From an uncultured Blastocatellia bacterium (GTDB lineage Bacteria; Acidobacteriota; Blastocatellia; HR10): a stretch of DNA of 64,000 bases. Both the position numbers and the translations under genes were made by a program. The notes under the pieces are model-generated. The model saw nothing but the letters and a program-made list of their open reading frames with translations, was not told where the DNA came from and ran no database searches. Below, one piece after another: positions 42,998 to 52,259 of the stretch. The stretch is taken from the NCBI GenBank assembly GCA_937934295.1, contig CALHAI010000002.1, positions 118,501 to 182,500 of the forward strand. The letters run 5' to 3'. The number at the start of each line of letters is the position of its first letter. The stretch's first letter is position 1.

Positions 42998-45352
42998 ATG
43001 TGTAGAGCGAAGGTACGCGTCGGCATCGGCGTCGCTACGATGTTGGTCTTCGCGAGTGTTCTCGTTTCTCACCCTGCGCGCGCGGAGCGCGGGGTTGAAG
43101 ACCTGGCGACGCTCGGGTACGGAGGACGCTTCTTGCGCTTGGAAGGAAAATGGCTGCGCGTGCGCGCGCGCGGTCTCTTCCAGAGCCGCGATCACGGAGC
43201 GAGCTGGCAACGGGTGATGCGCGGTCTTGATCCCGAAGCCATCCCCACGGTCCTCGCTGCGGCGCCAAGTGATCCCCAGCGGGTGTATCTGGGAACGTGG
43301 CGACACGGCCTCTATCGCAGTGATGATGGGGGCGAGAGCTGGCGATCGGCTGCCCGCGGCCTCCCCGAGGCTTCCATCGGTCGCCTCCTCATCCATCCGG
43401 ATGAGGCCGATGTGGTCTACGCCGTGACAGACCTCTACGGCATCTATCGCACGCGCGATGGGGGAGCTTCGTGGGAGCCCGCGAACGAGGGGCTTCCGGT
43501 CCCTTTCGCCTATCGAACCTTCACGCCGCTGCTGGTCATGAACCCGCTGGAACCATCGCTTCTTTATGCTCTGATCGGGGCTCCGGTTCACTCCCACCGC
43601 GTGGACAATGCACTCTATAAGAGCCGCGATGGCGGCCAAACGTGGGAGCGCTTTGCCGAATTGCCCGATGACGTGCGCTTCGAGCACCTGAGGATCAGCC
43701 CGCATCAGACGCGCGCGTTGGAACTCTTCGCTCAGGGACGGATCATGCGCATTCTGGACAGTGAGCCCGACGCGCGCGCGGATGCGTCCGCTTGGATCGA
43801 GCGCTCGCCTCGGGAGCTGGAGGCGTGGACGATGGCCGCCGCTCAGGATTTCGATGCCGGGGAGATCGCCGTCCTGCACGATGACGGCACACTGATGCAC
43901 GTCTTCGATCTGATGGGGAAGACCTTGCAGTTCACCCCCGTCGGCACTGGGGGATTTGCCATCTCCGTCTCCAGCCTCACCTTCGATGACGACCTCGGAC
44001 AGAAGCTGAATCTGGGCAATGATGAGAGTGTGGAGATCGCCCTCCCGTTCCATTTCCCATTCTATGGGAGGGATCGAAACCGAGTATTCGTGAACTCCAA
44101 CGGGACCCTCTCGTTCGGCGGAGGGCGATTCGCCCCGAATCCCTCGACGGTGAGCGCCCTGCCGATGATCGCACCGTTATGGACGGATCTTGATCCGAGC
44201 GCGCACGGGGGCGTCTTCATCAAAGCGACGGCCGAGCGCGTGACCATCACGTGGAACAATGTGCCGAAGGCGCGCACGTCCCTCATCAACACCTTCCAGG
44301 TCGTTCTCGAACGGAGCGGGCGCTTTTCGCTGAGCTTCCAGCGCGTGGACGCGCCGACGGGATTGACGGGCGTCTTCAACGGGAATGTGCCCGCGCAAAT
44401 CCTCTTCGGCCGCTCGGTAGATTTCTCGGATGATCTCCCCATTCGCGCTACCACCCTTCCGGCTGTGTACGAACTGTTCGACGGCGTCTTCCGAGATCAG
44501 CGGATCGCCCGACGATTCTACCTCACGCACGCGGATGACTTCGACATGCTCGTCGTCTTCGGCGCCAGCTCGATCCCTTATGATGTGACCGACGGACCTT
44601 TCTCCTATTACAAGCCGATCCGAAACGACGTGAATGGAATCGGGCAAGGCATGGGGACGTTCAACGGTGGACCTCGGGCCTTTGGCAGTCAAGGCCGTCT
44701 TCAAGGCTTCCTCACCATGAACAAGCTCTCGCTGTATCCCGCCGATCCCGAGCGGGTGTTTTTCAACAACGTATACTCGCCGCTCACGCTCCTGGCGCGA
44801 GAGACCGGACGCCGATGGCTCGCCTACGTGGACTTCAACGACGGAGGAGTCGAAAGCAGCGCCCTGCGCACGTATGGCAACGAGTGGAGCTTCTTCCTCG
44901 ATACCGATGCCTCGGTCATGGGGGGGAACAATTGGGCGGACAATCAAGACGGGACGTTCGAGAGCTTGGAGGCGGCGCTGCGCTACAGTCCGCTCGATCA
45001 CTATCTCATGGGCATCCGCTCGCCGCGCGATGTCCCGAACTTCTTCCTGATCGTTCCGCCAAGCGAATACGTGCGGCGCTCGCCCAACAGCCCCCCCGAA
45101 GTCGGCATCATCGTATCGGGCACGCCCAAGGTGATCACCCTGCAACAGATCGTACAGGTCGAGGGCCGGCGTGCGCCCGCGTATCCGCACGCCCCTCGAC
45201 TCTTTCGCCAAGCCTTCATCCTTGTCGTCCCGCGCGGCGAGACGGCATCGGTCAGCGATTTGGAGAAGCTCGATCGTCTCCGTCAGGAATGGGAGATCTT
45301 CTTCCGCATCGCGACCGGAGGCCGAGCCCGCATCTCCACCCGCTTGAGATGA
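42998..45352 (+). CDS. Secreted protein with BNR/sortilin-like repeats and a nidogen-like domain
   Basis: A 784-residue protein. A signal peptide covers about residues 6-28. Residues 30-230 contain BNR-type turns, seen as GLFQSRDHGASWQRV, GLYRSDDGGESWRS, GIYRTRDGGASWEP and ALYKSRDGGQTWERF, which build a beta propeller. From about residue 320 a nidogen-like (NIDO) domain follows: IALPFHFPFYGRDRNRVFVNSNGTLSFGGG, APLWTDLDPS, ITWNNVPKA and FQVVLERSGRFSLSFQ. The last 300 residues include FYLTHADDFDMLVVFGASS and FNNVYSPLTLLARETGRRWLAYVDF and resemble a metzincin-like region without a clear HExxH. It is likely extracellular or surface bound. AAAGGAGG fits the ATG at 42998. Function unknown. Confidence 0.75.
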   Translation: MCRAKVRVGIGVATMLVFASVLVSHPARAERGVEDLATLGYGGRFLRLEGKWLRVRARGLFQSRDHGASWQRVMRGLDPEAIPTVLAAAPSDPQRVYLGTWRHGLYRSDDGGESWRSAARGLPEASIGRLLIHPDEADVVYAVTDLYGIYRTRDGGASWEPANEGLPVPFAYRTFTPLLVMNPLEPSLLYALIGAPVHSHRVDNALYKSRDGGQTWERFAELPDDVRFEHLRISPHQTRALELFAQGRIMRILDSEPDARADASAWIERSPRELEAWTMAAAQDFDAGEIAVLHDDGTLMHVFDLMGKTLQFTPVGTGGFAISVSSLTFDDDLGQKLNLGNDESVEIALPFHFPFYGRDRNRVFVNSNGTLSFGGGRFAPNPSTVSALPMIAPLWTDLDPSAHGGVFIKATAERVTITWNNVPKARTSLINTFQVVLERSGRFSLSFQRVDAPTGLTGVFNGNVPAQILFGRSVDFSDDLPIRATTLPAVYELFDGVFRDQRIARRFYLTHADDFDMLVVFGASSIPYDVTDGPFSYYKPIRNDVNGIGQGMGTFNGGPRAFGSQGRLQGFLTMNKLSLYPADPERVFFNNVYSPLTLLARETGRRWLAYVDFNDGGVESSALRTYGNEWSFFLDTDASVMGGNNWADNQDGTFESLEAALRYSPLDHYLMGIRSPRDVPNFFLIVPPSEYVRRSPNSPPEVGIIVSGTPKVITLQQIVQVEGRRAPAYPHAPRLFRQAFILVVPRGETASVSDLEKLDRLRQEWEIFFRIATGGRARISTRLR

Positions 45353-45689
45353 GGGGCGGGGAGCGGCAAGCCGCATCGCGCTCGATGCGTCTTGAAAGTC
45401 GCACTCCTGTGAGCGGGCGAACACCGTTCAACGCCCGCTGAAGCTCAGACAAGGCTCTTCCTCAACATCCGGCGATGGAGAATATCGTCCTGGAGCATGA
45501 CGCTCGCGGACAACACCGCCTCAACGGTGAAGATGCCGAGATCCTGTGCATCGGGATCGGTCCTCCCGACGTGACCATGCGCCCATCTCGAGCACGAGCG
45601 GATGAGGGTCGGGTTGGCGTCGCAGGGCGAGGTGGGGGATGAGGGGAATGGGCGACCCCTCGGGTCACACCTTGAATCGGCTTCTTTCC
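45353..45689. other. Intergenic stretch of about 340 bases, no gene recognised
   Basis: Lies between the BNR/nidogen-like gene and the sdh promoter. No supported frame, tRNA or clear terminator was found. A short GACCCCTCGGGTC inverted repeat near 45653 is the only structure noticed. Confidence 0.4.
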
Positions 45690-45735
45690 TTGACGAACTC
45701 GGACGAACCAAGGAGAATTGAGAGCTAAAATTCTC
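45690..45735 (+). promoter_or_regulatory. Promoter and candidate operator of the sdhCDAB operon
   Basis: TTGACG (45690-45695) and GAGAAT (45713-45718) are 17 bases apart. An inverted repeat, GAGAATT (45713-45719) with AATTCTC (45729-45735), covers the -10 and the likely start site near 45725, as an operator would. The ATG of sdhC is at 45753. Confidence 0.4.
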
Positions 45736-45752
45736 GAGCGTGAGGATCGGGC

Positions 45753-46106
45753 ATGTATCGAGGGCGCGAAGGGATGTGGTCGTGGATCCTGCATCGCGTG
45801 ACGGGATTGGGGATCCTGCTCTTTCTCGCCATCCACATCGTGGACATTTACCTCTTGGGCTGGCCGGACGTGTTCAACAAGCTGCTCTTCTTGTATCGGC
45901 ATCCCGTCTTTCGCGTGGCTGAGGTCTTTTTGGTCGCCGCCGTGCTCTATCATGCGCTCAATGGGATTCGCATTCTGCTTGTGGATTTCTGGGTAGAGGG
46001 GACGCGGCTTCATCGTCAGATCTTCTGGGCGCAAGTGGTGCTCTTTCTGCTCATTTGGATTCCCACCTCGTTGCTGATGCTCAGCCCGGTCGTCTTCGGA
46101 CGATGA
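45753..46106 (+). CDS. sdhC: Succinate dehydrogenase cytochrome b subunit
   Basis: A 117-residue protein with three membrane segments (about residues 12-35, 50-75 and 88-110). It has the HRVTGLGILLFLAIHIVD segment near the start and YHALNGIRILLVDF in the second helix, with the His residues that hold haem b in SdhC. It anchors the SdhAB catalytic unit to the inner membrane and passes electrons to quinone. GAGGATC precedes the ATG. sdhD follows 10 bases later. Confidence 0.9.
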   Translation: MYRGREGMWSWILHRVTGLGILLFLAIHIVDIYLLGWPDVFNKLLFLYRHPVFRVAEVFLVAAVLYHALNGIRILLVDFWVEGTRLHRQIFWAQVVLFLLIWIPTSLLMLSPVVFGR

Positions 46107-46116
46107 GGAGGGGGAG

Positions 46117-46512
46117 ATGTACGTGGGACGAGAGCGGCCAACGGGCGGATTCGAGGTGTTCGCCTGGTTCTTCATGCGCATTTCCGGAGTGGTCTTGATC
46201 CTTCTGGTGCTGGGGCATCTGGCCATCATGCATGTCCTCAACACGGTGGATGAAATAGACTTCGAGTTCGTCGCAGCGCGCTGGGGGAGCCCGTTCTGGC
46301 GCACGTATGATTTGGTGATGCTCTGGTTGGCCTGGCTACATGGCTTGAACGGGCTGCGGATGGTCATTGACGATTATGTACATCGGAAGGGCTGGCGCGC
46401 GGTGACGCTCACAGCATTGGCGCTGGTCGGCTTTGTTCTCCTGGCCATGGGCACGCAGATCATCCTCACGTTTGAGGCGCCAACGAGTCGAGTGACGGCC
46501 GGGCTTCCATAG
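46117..46512 (+). CDS. sdhD: Succinate dehydrogenase membrane anchor subunit
   Basis: A 131-residue protein with three membrane segments (about residues 15-40, 60-85 and 92-115). The first includes MRISGVVLILLVLGHLAIMHVL and the second WLAWLHGLNGLRMVIDDYVH, matching the SdhD positions for haem and quinone ligands. GAGGAGGGGG precedes the ATG. It lies between sdhC and sdhA. Confidence 0.9.
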   Translation: MYVGRERPTGGFEVFAWFFMRISGVVLILLVLGHLAIMHVLNTVDEIDFEFVAARWGSPFWRTYDLVMLWLAWLHGLNGLRMVIDDYVHRKGWRAVTLTALALVGFVLLAMGTQIILTFEAPTSRVTAGLP

Positions 46513-46527
46513 GGAGAGGACAGTCAT

Positions 46528-48261
46528 ATGACGACGGTTCATCGGTATGATGCGGTGATCGTTGGCGCGGGCGGAGCCGGGCTTCGGGCGGCGCTGGAAG
46601 TCGCGCGGGTGACGCCGCGCATCGCCGTCGTGAGCAAGCTCTACCCCATTCGCTCGCACACGGGGACCGCGCAAGGGGGGATCGGCGCCGCCCTCGGCAA
46701 CATGGAGGAAGATCACTGGGAATGGCACATGTTCGATACGGTCAAGGGCAGCGATTATCTGGCTGATCAAGATGCCGTTGAGATCATGTGCCAAGAAGCG
46801 ATCGCCTGCGTCTATGAGTTGGAGCATTGGGGTCTGCCCTTCGATCGCACGCCAGAGGGCAAGATCGCCCAACGGCGCTTCGGCGGCCATACGCGCAACT
46901 TCGGCGAAGCACCCGTGCGACGCGCCTGTCACGCGGCCGATCGAACGGGCCACATGATCCTACAGACGCTCTATCAGCAGTGCATCAAGCACGAGGTCAC
47001 GTTCTTCAACGAGTTCCATGTTGTGGATCTCCTCCTTGAGGACAACGTGTGCCGAGGGGTCGTCGCCCTCTCGCTCGCCGATGGCGAGCTGCACGTCTTT
47101 CATGCCAAGGCCGTGCTCTTCGCCACAGGGGGATTCGGCCGCATGTACAAAGTCACGAGCAATGCCCGCTCGCTCACCGGAGATGGTGTGGCCATCGCCT
47201 TGCGGCGGGGGATTCCGCTGGAGGACATGGAATTCTTCCAATTCCATCCGACGGGGATTTACAAGCTCGGTATTCTCATCTCCGAAGCGGCGCGAGGCGA
47301 AGGGGGTATCCTGCGCAACCGACAGGGCGAGCGCTTCATGGAGCGCTATGCGCCGACGCTGCTGGATCTGGCGCCGCGCGACATCATCTCCCGCTGTATG
47401 TACACGGAGATTCGCGAGGGGCGCGGCATTGACGGAAAGGACTATCTGCATTTGGACCTGACCCATCTGGGGCGCGAGGTCATCGAGAAGAAGCTGCCCG
47501 ACGTCACGGACTTCGTGCGCACCTATCTCGGCATTGATCCCATTCGCGAGCCGATCCCGGTTCAACCGACGGCCCACTATGCCATGGGGGGGATTCCGAC
47601 GGATGTGCGCGGGCGCGTCATCCGGGATGAGAAGAACACGCCCGTGCTGGGGTTCTACGCCGCCGGCGAATGCGCCTGCGTCTCCGTGCATGGCGCGAAT
47701 CGGCTTGGCACGAACTCGCTCGTGGATATCCTCGTCTTTGGAAAACTGGCCGGTCGAGACATGGCCGAATACCTTCGCGGTGCGGATTTCGCACCTCTGC
47801 CCAAGGACGCGGACGGACCGGCCCGCGAAGAATGCGAGCGGTTGCTGACGAGTAACGGCTCGGAATCGGTCGCGCGATTGCGCGAGACCTTGCAACGCGA
47901 GATGATGGACAAAGCCTCCGTCTTTCGCACGCAAGAGGGTCTGGAGGCCATGCTCACTACTCTGAAAGAGCTGAAAGACCGATACCGGCGCGTGCGCATC
48001 CAGGATAAGGGGAAGATCTTCAACATGGATTTACAGGAGGCGTTGGAACTCGGGTACCTGCTTGATCTGGCCGAGGTGACGGTCGTCAGCGCGCTGGCGC
48101 GGCGCGAGAGTCGCGGCGCGCATTACCGCGAGGATTTTCCCAAGCGCGACGATGCCGAATGGCTCAAGCACACGCTCGCCTATCGCCTTGATGGCGAATT
48201 CGAGTTGCGCTATAAGCCGGTCGTGATCACCCGCTTCCAACCCCTCGAACGGAAATACTGA
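46528..48261 (+). CDS. sdhA: Succinate dehydrogenase flavoprotein subunit
   Basis: A 577-residue flavoprotein that oxidises succinate to fumarate. It shows the FAD dinucleotide fold DAVIVGAGGAGLRAALE at residues 8-24, the covalent-FAD segment RSHTGTAQGGIGAALGN (about residues 48-64), the capping and substrate blocks HTRNFGEAPVRRACHAADRTGH, QFHPTGIY, and SEAARGEGGILRN, and the carboxy end with TAHYAMGGIPTD and GANRLGTNSLVDILVFG. All catalytic His and Arg positions look normal. The stop abuts sdhB. Confidence 0.97.
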   Translation: MTTVHRYDAVIVGAGGAGLRAALEVARVTPRIAVVSKLYPIRSHTGTAQGGIGAALGNMEEDHWEWHMFDTVKGSDYLADQDAVEIMCQEAIACVYELEHWGLPFDRTPEGKIAQRRFGGHTRNFGEAPVRRACHAADRTGHMILQTLYQQCIKHEVTFFNEFHVVDLLLEDNVCRGVVALSLADGELHVFHAKAVLFATGGFGRMYKVTSNARSLTGDGVAIALRRGIPLEDMEFFQFHPTGIYKLGILISEAARGEGGILRNRQGERFMERYAPTLLDLAPRDIISRCMYTEIREGRGIDGKDYLHLDLTHLGREVIEKKLPDVTDFVRTYLGIDPIREPIPVQPTAHYAMGGIPTDVRGRVIRDEKNTPVLGFYAAGECACVSVHGANRLGTNSLVDILVFGKLAGRDMAEYLRGADFAPLPKDADGPAREECERLLTSNGSESVARLRETLQREMMDKASVFRTQEGLEAMLTTLKELKDRYRRVRIQDKGKIFNMDLQEALELGYLLDLAEVTVVSALARRESRGAHYREDFPKRDDAEWLKHTLAYRLDGEFELRYKPVVITRFQPLERKY

Positions 48262-48276
48262 ATGCGGAGAAGCCGT

Positions 48277-48975
48277 ATGCGCGTCATGGTGAAGATCAAA
48301 CGGTTCAATCCCGGACGCGATCGCGAGCCGTATTGGGCGGAATACGAGGTAGACGTCGAACCGGTGGATCGCGTTCTGGATGCCCTCGAATATGTCAAGT
48401 GGCACCTAGATGGGACGCTCGCGTTCCGGCGTTCCTGCGCGCACGGCATTTGCGGCTCCGATGCCATGCTCATTAACGGGCGCAATCGGCTGGCTTGCAA
48501 AGTCCTCGTCAAAGAGCTGGGCGCGCGCATCACGGTCGAACCGCTGCGAGGGTTTCCCGTGATCAAGGACCTCGTGGTGGACATGGAGGGCTTCTTTGCG
48601 AAGTATCGGGCGATCAAGCCGTATCTCATCCACGACGAGCCCCCGCCGGAGACCGAATGGCGACAATCGCCCGAGGAGCGTGCGCGCTTCGACGATACGA
48701 CCAAGTGCATCTTGTGCGCGGCCTGCACGACTTCCTGTCCCTCGTTCTGGGCCAACGGCGCATACATCGGTCCGGCGGCGATCGTGAACGCCCATCGGTT
48801 CATCTTCGACAGTCGGGATCGGGGGGCGGCTGAACGCTTGGCCGTTCTGAACACGGGCCTGGGCGTCTGGCGTTGTCGCACGATCTTCAATTGCGTCGAA
48901 GCCTGTCCGCGCGGCATTGACGTCACGCGCGCCATCGCCGAGGTGAAGCGGGCCTTACTCTTTTCGAGCCTCTGA
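48277..48975 (+). CDS. sdhB: Succinate dehydrogenase iron-sulfur subunit
   Basis: A 232-residue electron-transfer subunit. The 2Fe-2S region reads RSCAHGICGSDAMLINGRNRLACK, with Asp in the CGSD position as in E. coli SdhB. The 4Fe-4S and 3Fe-4S sites are CILCAACTTSCPSFW and CRTIFNCVEACPRGIDV. The start at 48277 has GGAGAAG five bases ahead; an ATG at 48262, touching the sdhA stop, is the other option. It is the last gene of sdhCDAB and is followed by a hairpin. Confidence 0.95.
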   Translation: MRVMVKIKRFNPGRDREPYWAEYEVDVEPVDRVLDALEYVKWHLDGTLAFRRSCAHGICGSDAMLINGRNRLACKVLVKELGARITVEPLRGFPVIKDLVVDMEGFFAKYRAIKPYLIHDEPPPETEWRQSPEERARFDDTTKCILCAACTTSCPSFWANGAYIGPAAIVNAHRFIFDSRDRGAAERLAVLNTGLGVWRCRTIFNCVEACPRGIDVTRAIAEVKRALLFSSL

Positions 48976-48992
48976 CGCGCGTTTTCCCCAAA

Positions 48993-49039
48993 GGAGGGGC
49001 CGGGTTGATCTTCCCCCGCCTCCACCCCTCGGCCCCTCC
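48993..49039. terminator. Inverted repeat between convergent sdhB and glnE
   Basis: GGAGGGGCCG (48993-49002) and CGGCCCCTCC (49030-49039) form a perfect ten-base stem between the ends of two convergent genes, a fit for a two-way terminator, though no T-run is evident. Confidence 0.5.
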
Positions 49040-49046
49040 CTCTGCT

Positions 49047-51917
49047 TCATCTCACGATCTCCTCATACGCCGCGCGAATGCGCCGCCGATGCTCCCAATG
49101 CTCGCGCTCCAGCTCTTCGGGCGAAGCGTATCCGAGCCACCGCGCCACTTCTTCGAGCGTCGCGCGCTGGACGGGAAACACGGGCAGAGGACGCCCGAAC
49201 AACAGACGCAGCGCATGATCGAGCTGGCGAAGGAAATGGTATCCGGTCGAGAGGCTCTCGGACTGCGCGGGCGTGAGGACCCCCTGCTCCCGCAGGTAGC
49301 TAAGAAGTGGGAGCGTCCCGCGCTCCTCCGGCTCCAGGATCTGGTGCCTCAACTGAATATAGCGGGTGGCGAAGTAGACGTCCAGCATTCCCCCACGGCC
49401 GAATTTGAAGTTCCGAGCCGAGTTGGGGCGCGCCTTCTCCCGCTCGATCCGATCGCGCATCTCGCGCACGTCGCGGGCGAGCGTCTCGGCCTCCCCGGGC
49501 CGCGGCTGAAGAATGAGCGCTTGCAACTCCGCGTGAAGGCATCGACCGAAGTCCGAATCTCCGGCAACGGGAAAAGCTTTCAAATACGCGAGCCGCTCCC
49601 ATACGGCCGCCTTCGTCCGCAGATAGTCGCAAAAGCCCGAACGGCTCTGCGCCAGCGGTGATGCGCTCCCGCCCGGCCGCAGTCGCGCGTCCACGCGATA
49701 GAGATACCCCTCATGTGTGATCGTCGAGAGGATGTGAATCAGCAGCTCCACCAGATGGCTATACGCCTCCGGTGGGGAGAGTCGAGCGAGCGGACTCGCC
49801 GCGCGATCCTCGTATACGACGATCACGTCCAAATCCGAGCCGTAGTCCACACCGTTGTGACCAAGCCGTCCTAGACCGAGAATGGTGAAGACCGCTGGCG
49901 CTCCTCCGACGCCGTATTTTCTCCACAAGGCCGCGAGCGCTAGCTCGCTGGCGACTTCGAGCGAGGCCGAGGCCAGAGCCGTCTGCTGGGTATTGACCTG
50001 GCGCAGCGGCGTCCGATGGGCGACGTCCCTATATCCGATGCGGAGGAGCTCTTCAGTCCACGCTCGACGCAACGCGTGCATGGAGCGCGCCAGGTCGTCC
50101 CCGTCACCCTCGGACGCCACCTCTATTTTGAGGCGGTGTGCATATCCGGCACGATCGGTCTCTTTCACGGCGTCCGCTGCACTCACAATGCGCTCAAGGA
50201 GCGGGGGCCGCCGAATCGCCATTTGCGCGAGGAAATCGCTCGTGCCGAAAAAGCTGAGCAGCCGGGGCAACTCCATCCGAAGCCAGGACATCGCCTCCGC
50301 GCGGCCGACGTCCGGCGAATGCGCGGAGCCCGGATCGCGCTCGGATGCGGCCAGCTCGGTGATCCACGCGCTGAAGTTCACGACGGCTCGCTTCGGATTG
50401 AGCGCGCGCTCCAGCCCCTGCTGGATCGGCGACTTCGCCACAACCAGACGCGGGAACGAACGCTCGAGGCTCTTCCTCACGACTTCCGTCAACGTCTCCA
50501 ACGACGACGTCCCAACCACAGCGGGAGCACGATGCGGCGCGCGTCCAAGCGGCGCTTTCTCATGAAAGACGCGCTCGAAGATCTCCATGACCTGCCGACG
50601 ATGCCGCTCCAGATCTCCTAACAGCGCTCGCGAATCCGTATATCCCATACGACGAGCCAGGCGCCGCAGCCGCTCTTCCTCCATTGGCACAACGTGCGTG
50701 CGCACGCCATGCTCCATTTGGAGCCGATGTTCGAGCGTACGCAGGAACATATAGGCTTCCGCTAGGCGGGCTCGCTCCTGGTCGGTCAACCACCCCTTAT
50801 CCGCGAGTCGCCCCAGACCGATGAGGATCTGCGGATGACGCACCCAAGGGTCCCGCCCGCCGCCATAGAGCTGTAGCGCTTGCACGATGAATTCAATCTC
50901 GCGAATGCCCCCGCGTCCAAGCTTGATGTCCACCCCATTGGCCGACGCTTTCTCCTGATCCAGCCGCTCCTTGGACGCACGGATCTCATCGAGGATCTCC
51001 GCGAGCGGTTCCGGCCAATAGAGCACATCGCCCACGCGCGCCAGGAACTCTCGCACGAGCGCCTCGCTTCCGGCTGCCGCGCGCGCGCGAATGAGCACCT
51101 GCCGCTCCCACTGGCGCGCCTCCGTGCGATAGTAGGTGACGGCCTCCTGAAGCGTCGTCACCAAATCGCCATCGCGCCCCCGCGGACGCAGCCGCAAGTC
51201 CACGCGATAGACGGCCCCTTCCGGGCCAATGCCGCTCACCCACCGGGTGATCCGCTCGGCGAGCTTGGTGAAAAATTCCTTGTTCGTCACGCGACGCGAT
51301 GACGTCCACCCTTCGTCCGAATAGAGGTAGAACAGGTCAATGTCTGAGGCGTAGTTCAACTCTTGACTCCCCAACTTCCCCAACGCGACGATGGCGAACT
51401 CAGCCTCCCGCAAGCGACCGCGCGCATCGGCGACCTCCGGCCGACCATAGTGCTCCACCAAATCCTGCCAACACCGCCATAATGCGTACTGGAGGATGAC
51501 GTCGGCCAGATCCGAAAGCTCGCGCATCGTCTCCGAGAGCGTCGCCAACCGCAGACAATCGCGCGCGTAGATGCGCAGCAACTCCCGCTGCTTGAATCGA
51601 AACAGGACGCGCGAATCCTCCATCTCCGCCTGCATGGCCGCAAAGCGCGCCAGGTCCTCAAGCAGCTCTTCTTTCGACTTCATGCGCTCCAAATCCTCAG
51701 CGGCGAGCCAGCGGATGTATTCGGGGTGCGCGAGCAAGACTTCCCCGAGATACGCACTGTGCGTGGCCAGAACGAGGAGATGCACAAGGAGCGACGGCCG
51801 TGCCTCGCAGATCGGCGCCACCTCGGGGTGTTCTTCGAAAAGCCGCGCCAAAAACGTGCGCGCCGCTTCCGGTGTCGGCAAGCTCTCGATGAAACCCGCT
51901 GAAAGCCGCGGCGTCAT
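49047..51917 (-). CDS. glnE: Bifunctional glutamine synthetase adenylyltransferase/deadenylase
   Basis: A 956-residue regulator that adds AMP to, and removes it from, glutamine synthetase in step with nitrogen status. Two nucleotidyltransferase domains are visible, each with the metal pair: ALGKLGSQELNYASDIDLFYLY (about residue 190-211) and GLGRLGHNGVDYGSDLDVIVVY (about residue 685). Each is followed by a helical linker with LRLRPRGRDG or ARLRPGGSASPL, and by KLGRGGIREIEFIVQ or KFGRGGMLDVYFATR. Length matches GlnE. The frame is open 17 codons further upstream to a TTG, but ATG 51917 is chosen. A P(II)-GlnE-type nitrogen control is therefore likely. Confidence 0.95.
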   Translation of the reverse strand: MTPRLSAGFIESLPTPEAARTFLARLFEEHPEVAPICEARPSLLVHLLVLATHSAYLGEVLLAHPEYIRWLAAEDLERMKSKEELLEDLARFAAMQAEMEDSRVLFRFKQRELLRIYARDCLRLATLSETMRELSDLADVILQYALWRCWQDLVEHYGRPEVADARGRLREAEFAIVALGKLGSQELNYASDIDLFYLYSDEGWTSSRRVTNKEFFTKLAERITRWVSGIGPEGAVYRVDLRLRPRGRDGDLVTTLQEAVTYYRTEARQWERQVLIRARAAAGSEALVREFLARVGDVLYWPEPLAEILDEIRASKERLDQEKASANGVDIKLGRGGIREIEFIVQALQLYGGGRDPWVRHPQILIGLGRLADKGWLTDQERARLAEAYMFLRTLEHRLQMEHGVRTHVVPMEEERLRRLARRMGYTDSRALLGDLERHRRQVMEIFERVFHEKAPLGRAPHRAPAVVGTSSLETLTEVVRKSLERSFPRLVVAKSPIQQGLERALNPKRAVVNFSAWITELAASERDPGSAHSPDVGRAEAMSWLRMELPRLLSFFGTSDFLAQMAIRRPPLLERIVSAADAVKETDRAGYAHRLKIEVASEGDGDDLARSMHALRRAWTEELLRIGYRDVAHRTPLRQVNTQQTALASASLEVASELALAALWRKYGVGGAPAVFTILGLGRLGHNGVDYGSDLDVIVVYEDRAASPLARLSPPEAYSHLVELLIHILSTITHEGYLYRVDARLRPGGSASPLAQSRSGFCDYLRTKAAVWERLAYLKAFPVAGDSDFGRCLHAELQALILQPRPGEAETLARDVREMRDRIEREKARPNSARNFKFGRGGMLDVYFATRYIQLRHQILEPEERGTLPLLSYLREQGVLTPAQSESLSTGYHFLRQLDHALRLLFGRPLPVFPVQRATLEEVARWLGYASPEELEREHWEHRRRIRAAYEEIVR

Positions 51918-52259
51918 GCGCCCGATTCCCGTCAGGGGATTGTACGGGAGTCTCCCTGTGGCTTGCAACCACTACTCCGTCGCCTCGAACCATCACAGCC
52001 TGCGGCGATCACATCTCGCCTGGAACAAGCTGATGGCAACTCTATGGGGGTTGATTCCTCACACACCGGCAGCCTGCGGCAGTAAGCGCTCCGACTCTCG
52101 CCGAGGACGAGCGGAGCGAGTCCTGGGAACAGGATACCCGACCATTCCCCCAAGTCTCTGAAGAGGGCGACCCACCGGATGAGCGCTCGCGCGCTCGGCG
52201 GTTGGAAGTCGGCTTGGTTCGGCACTCGGCGAGGCCAGACGCTGACGCGGGTGAGGGGA
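51918..52259. other. Intergenic stretch of about 340 bases with repeats
   Basis: Holds copy B of the dispersed 34-base element (52143-52176) and two copies of CAGCCTGCGGC (about 51999 and 52069). No gene recognised; the glnE promoter is expected here on the minus strand but is not obvious. Confidence 0.4.
52143..52176. repeat. Dispersed intergenic element, copy B
   Basis: About 28 of 34 bases match copy A (33855-33888), with the blocks CATTCCCCCAAG and GCGACCCACC kept. Located between glnE and the sigma-54 activator gene. Confidence 0.4.

Noticed and set aside
42650..44053. Minus-strand frame of 467 residues spanning the priA end and the BNR gene
   Set aside because: Crosses two well-supported forward genes and the promoter between them; no family resemblance.
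48421..48500. SdhB missing a cluster cysteine (CGSD)
   Set aside because: Asp at this position is also found in E. coli SdhB, so it is a normal variant rather than a defect.
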